DNA of 6,204 nt from a bacterium (GCA_021807065.1 JAKAPO010000073.1:3052-9255), one strand, 5' to 3'; numbered from the stretch's first letter, positions 1 through 6,204 are shown. A program made the numbers and translations. Notes: generated by a model not told the origin, from the letters alone.

Positions 1-50
1 GGTGTGTTGTTCTGGAAGGAAATGCTGCTGCCCTCGGACGAGTTCGGACG
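1..50. other. Leader upstream of hslO
   Basis: Short stretch before the hslO start. It holds no convincing promoter. An AAGGA at 16-20 lies too far from the hslO ATG to serve it, and only a weak GGA at 46-48 sits close to that start. A plus-strand reading frame enters from the left edge and closes at TGA 112-114. It could be the end of an upstream gene overlapping hslO by 64 bases, but its roughly 37 residues resemble nothing I recognise. Confidence 0.4.
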
Positions 51-935
51 ATGCCGGATCGACTTTCAACGGCGTCCGCACCCGCAGCAGGCATCGCATT
101 TGCGGCCATCGTGACGACCGATCTCGTGGGGGAGATGCGCGACCGGCACGACCTCTCCCCGCTCGCCACCGCAGCTGTTGGAAGGCTGACGTCAGGCGCC
201 GTGCTCCTCGCAGCGGGACTCAAGGGCCGCGAGCGCATCTCGCTCCAAATCGCCTCCGATGGCCCCATAGGCGGGCTCGCCGCGGACGCATGGCTTCTGA
301 ACGAACATACGATCGGGGTGCGCGGCTACACACGTAACCCGCGTGTGGATCTGCCACTCAACGAGTGCGGTAAATTCGACGTTGCGGCGGCACTAGGTTC
401 GGGCTCCCTGCACGTTATGAAAACACACGACGTCGGCCGTCCTTACACGGGCGTCGTACCGTTGCACACAGCCGAGATTGCGGAGGACATCGCGACCTAT
501 CTCACACGTTCCGAGCAGATCCCCAGCGCGGTCGCGCTCGGCGTTCTCGCCGGTCCCAGCGGCGTGGTTGCTGCAGGCGGCCTGGTCGTTCAGGCGCTAC
601 CCGGTGCCGACGAGAGTGCCGTGGCCGAGCTCGAGCGGAGAGCTCGTGCGCTTCCGCCGGTCACGCAACTGGTTAGCGGCGGCGCCGACGCCGACGCATT
701 GATCCGCGAAATCGCCGGTGATTTGGCATTGCGCGAGCACCGTTCTCTCGGTGTCGCATTCGCATGTCTGTGTTCGCGCGAGAAAGTGGAATCAGCGCTC
801 ATAGGTCTCGGCACAGAAGACTTGCAGCGAATGGCATCGGAACGCGAGCGTACCAAAGCTAGCTGCGAGTACTGCGGCCACCAATACGACTTCAGCTCGG
901 AAGAACTGCTGGACCTGAGTTCTCGAGTCGGGTGA
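51..935 (+). CDS. hslO: Hsp33 redox-regulated holdase chaperone
   Basis: Hsp33 is a cytoplasmic ATP-independent chaperone. It is switched on when oxidation forms disulphides in its C-terminal zinc centre, and it then holds unfolding proteins until reducing conditions return. The 294-residue length is normal for the family. The N-terminal domain shows the family pattern: DRL at residues 3-5, VTTDLV at 21-26, then GRLTSGAVLLAAGLK around 44-58. The GGLVVQALPGA stretch at 176-186 matches the conserved core loop. The redox switch is complete: CxC at Cys239/Cys241 and CxxC at Cys272/Cys275, the four zinc ligands. The ATG at 51 is chosen because family homology begins right there. Its ribosome binding site is weak (GGA at 46-48, only 2 bases from the start). 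The gene ends 5 bases from the convergent tyrS stop. The assignment is secure; redox control is inferred from the four cysteines. Confidence 0.96.
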   Translation: MPDRLSTASAPAAGIAFAAIVTTDLVGEMRDRHDLSPLATAAVGRLTSGAVLLAAGLKGRERISLQIASDGPIGGLAADAWLLNEHTIGVRGYTRNPRVDLPLNECGKFDVAAALGSGSLHVMKTHDVGRPYTGVVPLHTAEIAEDIATYLTRSEQIPSAVALGVLAGPSGVVAAGGLVVQALPGADESAVAELERRARALPPVTQLVSGGADADALIREIAGDLALREHRSLGVAFACLCSREKVESALIGLGTEDLQRMASERERTKASCEYCGHQYDFSSEELLDLSSRVG

Positions 936-940
936 AGCGT

Positions 941-2125
941 TTACGGTTTCTTGTGTGCCCTAACTTTAGCAAACACACGTTTGCCGTATTTCACCCTAGC
1001 CGGCTGGCCCCACCATTTCCAAACCGCGCTCTTATCCTTAATTGTCTCTTTCTCGATGTCGACGGCTCCCTCTTCGATTTTTCGCTTGGCTTCTCTCATG
1101 CTTGAAGCGATGCCGGCATCGAGCAGGACGCCGCTGATAAGCGCGCTACTCGTGGATACGACCTGTTCCGGAATGTCTTCAGGAAACGCTCCACGTTGGA
1201 ATCTATTCTCAAAATCCGTACGTGCGGCCGCGGCCGCCTCCGCGCCGTGATACCGCACGACGACGGCACGCGCAATCTGCTTCTTCTGCTCCATCGGTGA
1301 AGCAGTGGCGTCTACTTCGCAAAACGCTGCATAGCGCGCATACATCGGGATCAAATGGTCCGGTATCGACATGATCTTGCCAAATTGTGTTCCTGGAGGT
1401 TCCGTAACGCCGACGTAGTTGTTGAGCGACTTGCTCATCTTCTGCACGCCGTCGAGTCCAACCAGCAAAGGTACCATCGCACAGATCTGCGGCAACTGGC
1501 CGAACTCACGCTGGTAGTGGCGCCCCATGAGGAGATTGAAGAGTTGGTCGGTACCGCCGAGTTCGACGTCGGCCTTTACCATAACCGAATCGTACGCCAT
1601 GGCAACCGGATACAGCAGCTCGTGCAGCGATATCGACTCGCCGGCATCATATCGATCGCGGAAGTCGTTACGTTCGAGCATCTGAGCGACGGTCGTTTTT
1701 GCGACGAGCCGGATCAAATCCGCAACCGAGAGTTGCCCGAGCCATTCCGAGTTGTATCGGATCGCGATCCGATCCAAATCGAGGACGCGAGCAGCTTGCT
1801 CGCGATAGGTCTGCATGTTCGCCTCGATCTCCTCGTCGCTTAGCTCGGGGCGCGTGATCTTCTTGCCGCTCGGATCTCCGATCCGCGCGGTGAAATCGCC
1901 GATGATGAGCGTGACGTCGTGGCCGCTCTCCGCAAACCGCTGCAACGCGTTCAGCACGACCATAAAGCCGAGATGCAAATCGGGGCTCGTGGGATCGATG
2001 CCGAGTTTGACGTTCAGCGGTTTCCCTGCCTTGAGCCGCTCGCGAAACTCTTCGACGGTCTCTACCTGCTCGAATCCGTCAAGCAGGAACTCTACATCGT
2101 CAAAATGTGGCGGCCGTTGCCTCAT
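941..2125 (-). CDS. tyrS: Tyrosyl-tRNA synthetase (TyrRS, type 2-like)
   Basis: This class I aminoacyl-tRNA synthetase joins tyrosine to tRNA(Tyr) in the cytoplasm. The 394 residues include the Rossmann catalytic domain, with the ATP-binding HIGH-type motif as HLGF at 51-54 after GIDPTSPDL. They also include GDFTARIGDPSGK at 76-88, the tyrosine-pocket region with Tyr178-Asp179 and GTDQ at 191-194, and an intact KMSKS loop at 229-233. The C-terminal part (about 325-390) looks like an S4 RNA-binding domain, ending in a basic GKRVFAKVRAHKKP. The GIDPTSPDLHLG context and the length resemble the TyrZ/type-2 branch more than the Bacillus stearothermophilus type. The start ATG at 2125-2123 overlaps the mutS2 TGA (2124-2122) as ATGA, so translation is probably coupled to mutS2. 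Only a weak GAG at 2131-2133 precedes it. One oddity is Phe in place of the second His of HIGH. The gene is the last of the minus-strand cluster. Confidence 0.97.
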   Translation of the reverse strand: MRQRPPHFDDVEFLLDGFEQVETVEEFRERLKAGKPLNVKLGIDPTSPDLHLGFMVVLNALQRFAESGHDVTLIIGDFTARIGDPSGKKITRPELSDEEIEANMQTYREQAARVLDLDRIAIRYNSEWLGQLSVADLIRLVAKTTVAQMLERNDFRDRYDAGESISLHELLYPVAMAYDSVMVKADVELGGTDQLFNLLMGRHYQREFGQLPQICAMVPLLVGLDGVQKMSKSLNNYVGVTEPPGTQFGKIMSIPDHLIPMYARYAAFCEVDATASPMEQKKQIARAVVVRYHGAEAAAAARTDFENRFQRGAFPEDIPEQVVSTSSALISGVLLDAGIASSMREAKRKIEEGAVDIEKETIKDKSAVWKWWGQPARVKYGKRVFAKVRAHKKP

Positions 2126-4263
2126 CGCAGCTCGATGATTGTCACGCCGCTCGATCCTTCCTCCTCGGTGCCGTAGCGTACGCTCGCGACGGCGGGATGT
2201 TCGCGGAGAAAGGCCTGCAAACCGCGGCCCAACGCGCCGGTGCCCTTGCCGTGAATCAGCCGTATCGGCGAGCTTCCGGCGAGCAGAGCATCGTCGATCC
2301 AGCGGTCGACCAGCGGCTCGGCCTCCGTATATCGTTTGCCTCGGACATCCAGTTCGCTCGCGGTTCGCATCTTGACGTCGAGGCGCGGCATTTGCGATTC
2401 GGTTCCGGTGCTGCTGCTCAATCGAACGTTCAGGCGCGCGCTTCGCGTTGCAGTTTCCTGTGGCGTAGCAATCCCTAGATCGCGGCGCATCGCCTCGAGC
2501 GTCTGCGTCAGCGCCGCACTCTGACCCGCGGTGATGCGCGGTGACCGCCGCGCTCCCTCCCGACGCTGCAATTCTGCAGCGAACTCGCGGAGCGCCTGTT
2601 GCAACCGTGACTGCGCCTCTTGAACGAACCGTTCGCGCTGTACCTCCAGCTCCACGGCTCGCCTCTCCGTCTCGCGGCGTTGCGCGTCAGCCTGTTGCCG
2701 CGCTTCAGCGAGTGCGTCGCGTTCGGATCGCAGCTCCGCGTTGCGCCGGGCCAGCTCCTCCAGTGCACGTTCGTAGTCGCGCTCCTGCGAACCGAGCACG
2801 CTTTCCGCTCGCTCGACGACGTCTACGTCGAAGCCGCGCGACTTCGCGAGCGCAAGCGCGAGCGACTGTCCCGGGATCCCCAAATCGAGATGATAGGTCG
2901 GAGCAAAAGTCTGCGGGTCGAAGCGTACGCTCGCATTCGCGACACCGGCGGTACGATGGCCGAAGAGCTTCAACTCGATTGCATGCGTCGAGACGACCGC
3001 GTGAGCGTTCAAGGCGAGCAGTCGCTCGAGCATCGCGATCGCGAGCGCCGCACCCACGGAAGGCTCCGTACCACCGCCGATCTCGTCGACGATGACGAGC
3101 GTTCTGTCGTCTGCGCCGGAAAGCGCATCGCGCATCCTGTCGAGATGAGTCGCAAAGGTCGAGGTGTTTTCTGCGATCGACTGTTCGTCCCCAATAGCCG
3201 CGATGACGCGGGTAAAACGTCCGATGCGTGAACCCGGCGAGACCGGTATCTGCATTCCTGCGTAGGCCATCGCGATCAGCAGGCCTAGGGTCTTCAACGC
3301 AACCGTCTTGCCGCCCATGTTTGGACCGCTGACGATCAAGACACGCGTCCGATCGTCGAGATGCAGCGACTGCGGCACGGCGCGCTCGCCCAGAAGCGGG
3401 TGCCGCCCATTTACGATGTGAAGCGACGGCGCTTCTTCCAACTCCGCAGCGATCGCATCCATTGACTGCGCGACACGCGCCTTCGCCGCGAGGAGATCGA
3501 GCGTCGCCAGCATGTCGACGTTTGCCTCGATCGCCTCGGCGCGTTCCCCCACCGAGCGACTCAACTCCGCGAGGATGCGTTCGATCTCGCGCTCTTCCTC
3601 GAGGCGCAACGTACGGAGGCGGTTGTTCGACTCGAGCGAGGCGAGGGGCTCGATGAAGAGCGTCTGACCGCTGGCGCTCGTATCGTGTACGATTCCCGGA
3701 ATATCCCCAGAGAACTCTGCCTTGACTGGTATCACGAACCGTCCTTCGCGAATCGTTACGACCGGCTCCTGAATCGCTCGGGCGTGCTTCGCCGAGCGAA
3801 CGATTGCGGTAGCCCGATCCCGCGCCTCGCTCTGTGCGTGCGCAAGGTTTCTCCGTATGAGCCGGAGCGCCGGCGAGGCACGATCGAGCACGGCGTCGCG
3901 GTCGTCGATTGCAGCGGCTATGGATTCGCGCAAATCCTCGAGGGAAACGTACGCTGCGGTTACTTCCCGCAGTATTGGGTCCTCGCGCACGCTCCGGTAT
4001 GCCGAGGCGGCTGCCGCGATGGCTTCGCCTGTCAGGCGCAGCGCTCGCGGCGTTAGGCTTCGCCCTTGTCGCGCCGCCGAGGTCGTCTCCGCAGTATCGA
4101 CCGCCGGCAAGATGGAAACGTCGCTGGAAGCCGTCAGTTCTCGGATGGCGGCGGTGCGTCGCTGCTCGCGCCCGATTTGGGCGAAGTCCTCAAGGGGGAT
4201 CAGCGACTCGGCGCGAGCCCGCCCTCGCTGCGTGCGCGTTGCCGCAGCGACGCGGTCCCGCAT
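2122..4263 (-). CDS. mutS2: MutS2 family ATPase with Smr domain
   Basis: MutS2 is a MutS-like ABC ATPase without the mismatch-recognition domain. Family members have been linked to suppression of recombination and, in Bacillus subtilis, to splitting collided ribosomes. Numbering here is from the ATG at 4263. The core lever region includes GRFVIPVKAEF (174-184) and IVHDTSASG (191-199). The ATPase follows: Walker A GPNMGGKT at 313-320, GDEQSI at 358-363, Walker B LVIVDE at 389-394 and STH at 425-427. A Glu/Arg/Gln-rich coiled coil spans about 495-570. The Smr nuclease-like domain covers about 636-713, with LDVRG at 638-642 and HGKGTG at 671-676. At 713 residues it is shorter than the usual 780 or so, because no KOW domain is recognisable between coiled coil and Smr. 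N-terminal homology (TLEVLDFESM) continues upstream of 4263 to about 4305, so the real start is probably the ACG at 4305-4303, giving 727 residues. The stop overlaps tyrS by ATGA. Confidence 0.95.
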   Translation of the reverse strand: MRDRVAAATRTQRGRARAESLIPLEDFAQIGREQRRTAAIRELTASSDVSILPAVDTAETTSAARQGRSLTPRALRLTGEAIAAAASAYRSVREDPILREVTAAYVSLEDLRESIAAAIDDRDAVLDRASPALRLIRRNLAHAQSEARDRATAIVRSAKHARAIQEPVVTIREGRFVIPVKAEFSGDIPGIVHDTSASGQTLFIEPLASLESNNRLRTLRLEEEREIERILAELSRSVGERAEAIEANVDMLATLDLLAAKARVAQSMDAIAAELEEAPSLHIVNGRHPLLGERAVPQSLHLDDRTRVLIVSGPNMGGKTVALKTLGLLIAMAYAGMQIPVSPGSRIGRFTRVIAAIGDEQSIAENTSTFATHLDRMRDALSGADDRTLVIVDEIGGGTEPSVGAALAIAMLERLLALNAHAVVSTHAIELKLFGHRTAGVANASVRFDPQTFAPTYHLDLGIPGQSLALALAKSRGFDVDVVERAESVLGSQERDYERALEELARRNAELRSERDALAEARQQADAQRRETERRAVELEVQRERFVQEAQSRLQQALREFAAELQRREGARRSPRITAGQSAALTQTLEAMRRDLGIATPQETATRSARLNVRLSSSTGTESQMPRLDVKMRTASELDVRGKRYTEAEPLVDRWIDDALLAGSSPIRLIHGKGTGALGRGLQAFLREHPAVASVRYGTEEEGSSGVTIIELR

Positions 4264-4297
4264 GCTCTCAAAGTCGAGAACCTCGAGCGTTCGCGCG

Positions 4298-5797
4298 TCA
4301 AACGTCGAGGCGGTTCCTCATGCGTTCCTGCACTAGGCGTGGATCGGCTTTGCCACGGGATGCCTTCATCACTTGCCCGACGAGGAATCCCACGACGTTG
4401 GTTTTCCCTTCACGGTACGAAGCAACGACGTCGGCGTGCTGCGCGATCGCCTCTTCGACGAGCTTATCGATCAGCGCAGGATCGCTCGTCTGTGACAAGC
4501 CCTCTCTCTCGACGATAGCGCCCGGACGTCCTTCGCCATTCCATCCGCGCGTCACGAGCTCTTTTGCAATCTTCGAATTGATCGTTCCGGCCTCCACCAT
4601 CGCGATCAATTCGGCAACATCTTCAGGTGAGACGCGCGAATCCGAAACCTGAATGCCGCTTTCGTTCGCCAGACGGGACAGTTCCCCAAGAACGAAGTTG
4701 ACGCTCTGCTGCGCGTTGCCGCTTGCCTCGACGACGCGGTCGAAGTATCGCGACAGCGACGGATTATCGATCAGCTGCGTCGCCTGCCTCGCAGCAAGAC
4801 CGTACGTTCGCGTATAGCGTTCGAATCGCTGCCACGGAAGCTCGCCCAGACTCGCGCGCAGTTGCGCAAGGTCGCCCGCGGAAATCTCGAGCGGCACGAG
4901 ATCGGGATCGGGAAAGTAACGGTAGTCGTGCGCCTCTTCCTTGCTGCGCATCGGATGGGTGACGCCGCGGATCTCGTCCCAGCCACGCGTCTCCTGAACG
5001 ATGCGCTCACCGTTTGCGAGAAGCGTCTTATGGCGCTCGATCTCGAACTCAATCGCGCGATGCACCGAGCGAAACGAGTTCATGTTCTTGATCTCGGTCT
5101 TCGTTCCCAATTCTTTCGTCCCGATCGGGCGAACCGAGACGTTGGCGTCGCATCGCAGCGAGCCTTCCTCCATCTTGACGTCGCTGATGCCCAGTTCCAG
5201 CAGCGTCCGCCGCAGCGATTCTAAGAACGCAACAGCCTCTTCCGCGCCGTGCAACTCTGGGGCCGAGACGCATTCCATCAGCGGCACGCCGGCACGATTG
5301 AAATCCACAAGCGAGTATTCGCTGCCGGCGATGCGTCCGTCGCCGGATCCCGCATGGGTCGACTTTCCGGTGTCCTCTTCAAGATGGATGCGCACGAGTG
5401 GACACGATTTCATCGTCCCGTCATCCATCCAATATCGCACTTCGCCTCCGACGATCAGCGGCATGTCGTACTGCGAGATCTGATAGTTCTTCGGCATGTC
5501 CGGATAGAAGTAGTTTTTTCGGTCGAATTTCGAGAACGGCGGAACGTCTGCGCCGAATGCGGCGCCCGCGCGCAGCATGTGGCCGATCGCCGCGCGATTG
5601 GGTACCGGCAGTGCTCCGGGTAATGCGAAGCACGTCGGACAGAGGTTCGTGTTCGGTTCGCTTCCGAACGTATTTGCGCAACCGCAGAACATCTTGGTGG
5701 CGGTCTTCAGCTCGACGTGACATTCGATGCCGACGACCGCTTCGTAAACGGCCTCGTACGTCGCGCTCGGCCCGGTGCTGCGCTTCACTTCGGCCAC
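4298..5797 (-). CDS. gatB: Asp/Glu-tRNA amidotransferase subunit B (GatB)
   Basis: GatB is the tRNA-binding and kinase/transamidase subunit of GatCAB. It activates the side-chain carboxylate of Glu-tRNA(Gln) or Asp-tRNA(Asn) with ATP and receives ammonia from GatA, giving Gln-tRNA or Asn-tRNA. The 499 residues match a full-length protein. The zinc site is complete with Cys38, Cys40, Cys53 and Cys56. Conserved blocks follow in order: FDRKNYFYPDMPKNYQ (91-106), HLEEDTGK (138-145), DFNRAGVPL (165-173), EGSLRCDANVS (211-221), GTKTEIKNMNSF (231-242) and KEEAHDYRYFPDPDL (286-300). The YqeY-like helical tail ends in KADPRLVQERM. The first start is GTG at 5797, preceded by an AGG that lies in a dispersed repeat. 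A second GTG at 5788, three codons in, overlaps the gatA TGA as GTGA and is an equally good start; both leave the conserved domain intact. The stop lies within the probable start region of mutS2. Confidence 0.97.
   Translation of the reverse strand: MAEVKRSTGPSATYEAVYEAVVGIECHVELKTATKMFCGCANTFGSEPNTNLCPTCFALPGALPVPNRAAIGHMLRAGAAFGADVPPFSKFDRKNYFYPDMPKNYQISQYDMPLIVGGEVRYWMDDGTMKSCPLVRIHLEEDTGKSTHAGSGDGRIAGSEYSLVDFNRAGVPLMECVSAPELHGAEEAVAFLESLRRTLLELGISDVKMEEGSLRCDANVSVRPIGTKELGTKTEIKNMNSFRSVHRAIEFEIERHKTLLANGERIVQETRGWDEIRGVTHPMRSKEEAHDYRYFPDPDLVPLEISAGDLAQLRASLGELPWQRFERYTRTYGLAARQATQLIDNPSLSRYFDRVVEASGNAQQSVNFVLGELSRLANESGIQVSDSRVSPEDVAELIAMVEAGTINSKIAKELVTRGWNGEGRPGAIVEREGLSQTSDPALIDKLVEEAIAQHADVVASYREGKTNVVGFLVGQVMKASRGKADPRLVQERMRNRLDV
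4314..4319 (-). promoter_or_regulatory. Shine-Dalgarno for the likely mutS2 start
   Basis: Minus-strand GAGGAA lies inside the last codons of gatB. It ends 8 bases before an ACG codon (4305-4303) that is in frame with mutS2, exactly where MutS2 family homology begins. This is the best Shine-Dalgarno sequence seen in the cluster and decides the start question: the first in-frame ATG, at 4263, has only a GAGAG pressed against it with a 1-base gap. The motif is seen directly; its use is inferred. Confidence 0.6.
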
Positions 5798-6204
5798 GGA
5801 GCCTGTCCTGAGCGGAGTCGAGGGGCCGCCTCAACTTTGCTGCGCGCCCCCACGCGGACTCCGCCGCGTGGGTCCCCGTTTATCACAGGACTATGTCGCC
5901 TTGCGTGCTGCGTTGACTTCTCGTACGCATGAGCCACTCCAAGCAGCAGCGCCTCCGCGAAGTGCGGCGCCGCGAGCTGCAAGCCTATCGGCAGCGGCGG
6001 CTCCCTCTCTTCCACCCAGCCGCACGGGACCGAAAGCGCCGGAATCCCCGCGAGCGACATCGGGATTGTGTAGTAATCCATCAAGTACATGCTGAGAGGA
6101 TCACTCTTCGCGCCCAAGAGGAACGGCGGGCAACTCGTCGCCGGACACGCGATGACGTCACATCTCGCGAAGGCTTGCGTGAAATCCCTCGCGATGAGCG
6201 TTCT
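5785..6204 (-). CDS. gatA: GatA amidase subunit, C-terminal part (cut by window edge)
   Basis: GatA is the amidase-signature subunit of GatCAB; it hydrolyses glutamine and sends ammonia to GatB. Only the last 139 codons are present, so the Ser-Ser-Lys catalytic residues lie outside the window. The reading frame is open to base 6204. Family features visible are RTLIARDF at the edge, DVIACPATSCPP (usually a VIxxPTxP pattern), DPLSMYLMDYYTIPMSLAGIPALSVP, then LPIGLQLAAPHFAEALLLGVAHAYEK. The family normally ends soon after this last block. Here about 32 further residues follow (INGDPRGG through QAPWPK). They are encoded by a hairpin and a dispersed repeat, and look like a non-conserved extension. 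The TGA at 5787-5785 overlaps gatB. The identity is certain; the complete gene and any gatC must lie further to the right or elsewhere in the genome. Confidence 0.96.
   Translation of the reverse strand, partial: RTLIARDFTQAFARCDVIACPATSCPPFLLGAKSDPLSMYLMDYYTIPMSLAGIPALSVPCGWVEEREPPLPIGLQLAAPHFAEALLLGVAHAYEKSTQHARRHSPVINGDPRGGVRVGARSKVEAAPRLRSGQAPWPK
5801..5826. repeat. Dispersed repeat motif at gatA/gatB junction
   Basis: The plus strand reads CCTGTCCTGAGCGGAGTCGA and continues with GGGG; the minus strand carries the complement, which can fold imperfectly (CCTGA against TC-G-AGG). Its translations give peptides such as LRSGQA, LSGVEG, ACPERSRG and SAQDRLRG. From general knowledge I associate these with a short intergenic repeat scattered through many environmental bacterial genomes. 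Here it codes for the end of GatA and gives the AGG just before the first gatB GTG. Only one copy is in this window, so repetition itself cannot be seen. Confidence 0.6.
5849..5872. repeat. Inverted repeat (9-bp stem, 6-base loop) in gatA tail
   Basis: CCCACGCGG at 5849-5857 is the exact reverse complement of CCGCGTGGG at 5864-5872, with ACTCCG between. The stem is GC-rich and would form a stable hairpin in the gatA-gatB mRNA, about 50 bases before the gatB start. No run of T follows on the minus strand, so it does not look like an intrinsic terminator. It may be part of the same repeat element as 5801-5826, a processing or stability signal, or an incidental structure. Confidence 0.7.

Noticed and set aside
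1..114. Possible end of an upstream plus-strand gene
   Set aside because: The frame closes 64 bases inside hslO and the roughly 37 residues match no family I know; too little to call.
2..337. Open plus-strand frame of about 111 codons overlapping the hslO 5' end
   Set aside because: Out of frame with hslO and extremely Arg-rich; a shadow.
1224..1237. GCGGCCGCGGCCGC palindrome in tyrS
   Set aside because: Produced by a run of alanine codons (EAAAAAR region), so low complexity explains it.
1355..1843. Open plus-strand frame of 162 codons opposite tyrS
   Set aside because: It is fully antisense to a certain tyrS and its composition mirrors the TyrS codons; no family features or ribosome binding site.
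2620..3231. Open plus-strand frame of 203 codons opposite mutS2
   Set aside because: Antisense shadow of the MutS2 ATPase and coiled-coil codons, rich in Arg and Ser from high GC; no recognisable domain.
4299..4301. TTG start for mutS2 overlapping the gatB stop as TTGA
   Set aside because: It is in a different frame from mutS2 and would need an indel; the ACG at 4305 with its Shine-Dalgarno is a simpler explanation.
3909..4652. Open plus-strand frame of 247 codons opposite mutS2 and gatB
   Set aside because: It runs across the junction of two well-supported minus-strand genes; Arg/Ala/Ser-rich, typical of a chance high-GC frame.
5849..5872. Hairpin as an intrinsic terminator between gatA and gatB
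   Set aside because: No T-run follows on the minus strand, and it lies inside the gatA coding sequence ahead of an overlapping gatB.

Overview
The window is a dense stretch of bacterial housekeeping genes, with five protein-coding genes and almost no intergenic DNA. On the plus strand, hslO (redox-regulated chaperone Hsp33) runs from 51 to 935. On the minus strand, reading from the right edge leftward, a four-gene cluster follows: gatA (3' end only, cut by the window edge), gatB, mutS2 and tyrS. The two transcription units converge, with only 5 bases between the hslO and tyrS stop codons. I see no tRNA, rRNA, CRISPR array, insertion sequence or phage gene.

The minus-strand genes are packed as an operon. 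gatA and gatB overlap by 4 or 13 bases depending on the gatB start. mutS2 and tyrS overlap by 4 bases (ATGA). gatB and mutS2 probably overlap by 8 bases, through a non-standard ACG start codon. Three of the four genes serve translation: GatA and GatB convert mischarged Glu-tRNA(Gln) and/or Asp-tRNA(Asn), and TyrS charges tRNA(Tyr). The fourth, MutS2, is a MutS-like ATPase with a Smr domain, whose Bacillus subtilis relative acts on collided ribosomes. Hsp33 on the other strand protects proteins during oxidative stress.

The organism cannot be named from this sequence. Moderately high GC (roughly 60 percent by eye), GatA/GatB, a type-2-like TyrS and MutS2 fit many environmental bacterial lineages. 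A deep-branching soil phylum is possible, but that is a guess. A dispersed-repeat motif at 5801-5826, of a kind I have often met in environmental genomes, agrees with this without proving it.

I do not see a new multi-gene system. The points worth a second look are local. First, mutS2 has a good Shine-Dalgarno followed by ACG where its start should be. Second, the MutS2 protein appears to lack the KOW domain. Third, GatA carries a non-conserved tail of about 32 residues, encoded by a hairpin and the dispersed repeat that sit against the gatB start. Fourth, the TyrS HIGH motif reads HLGF.
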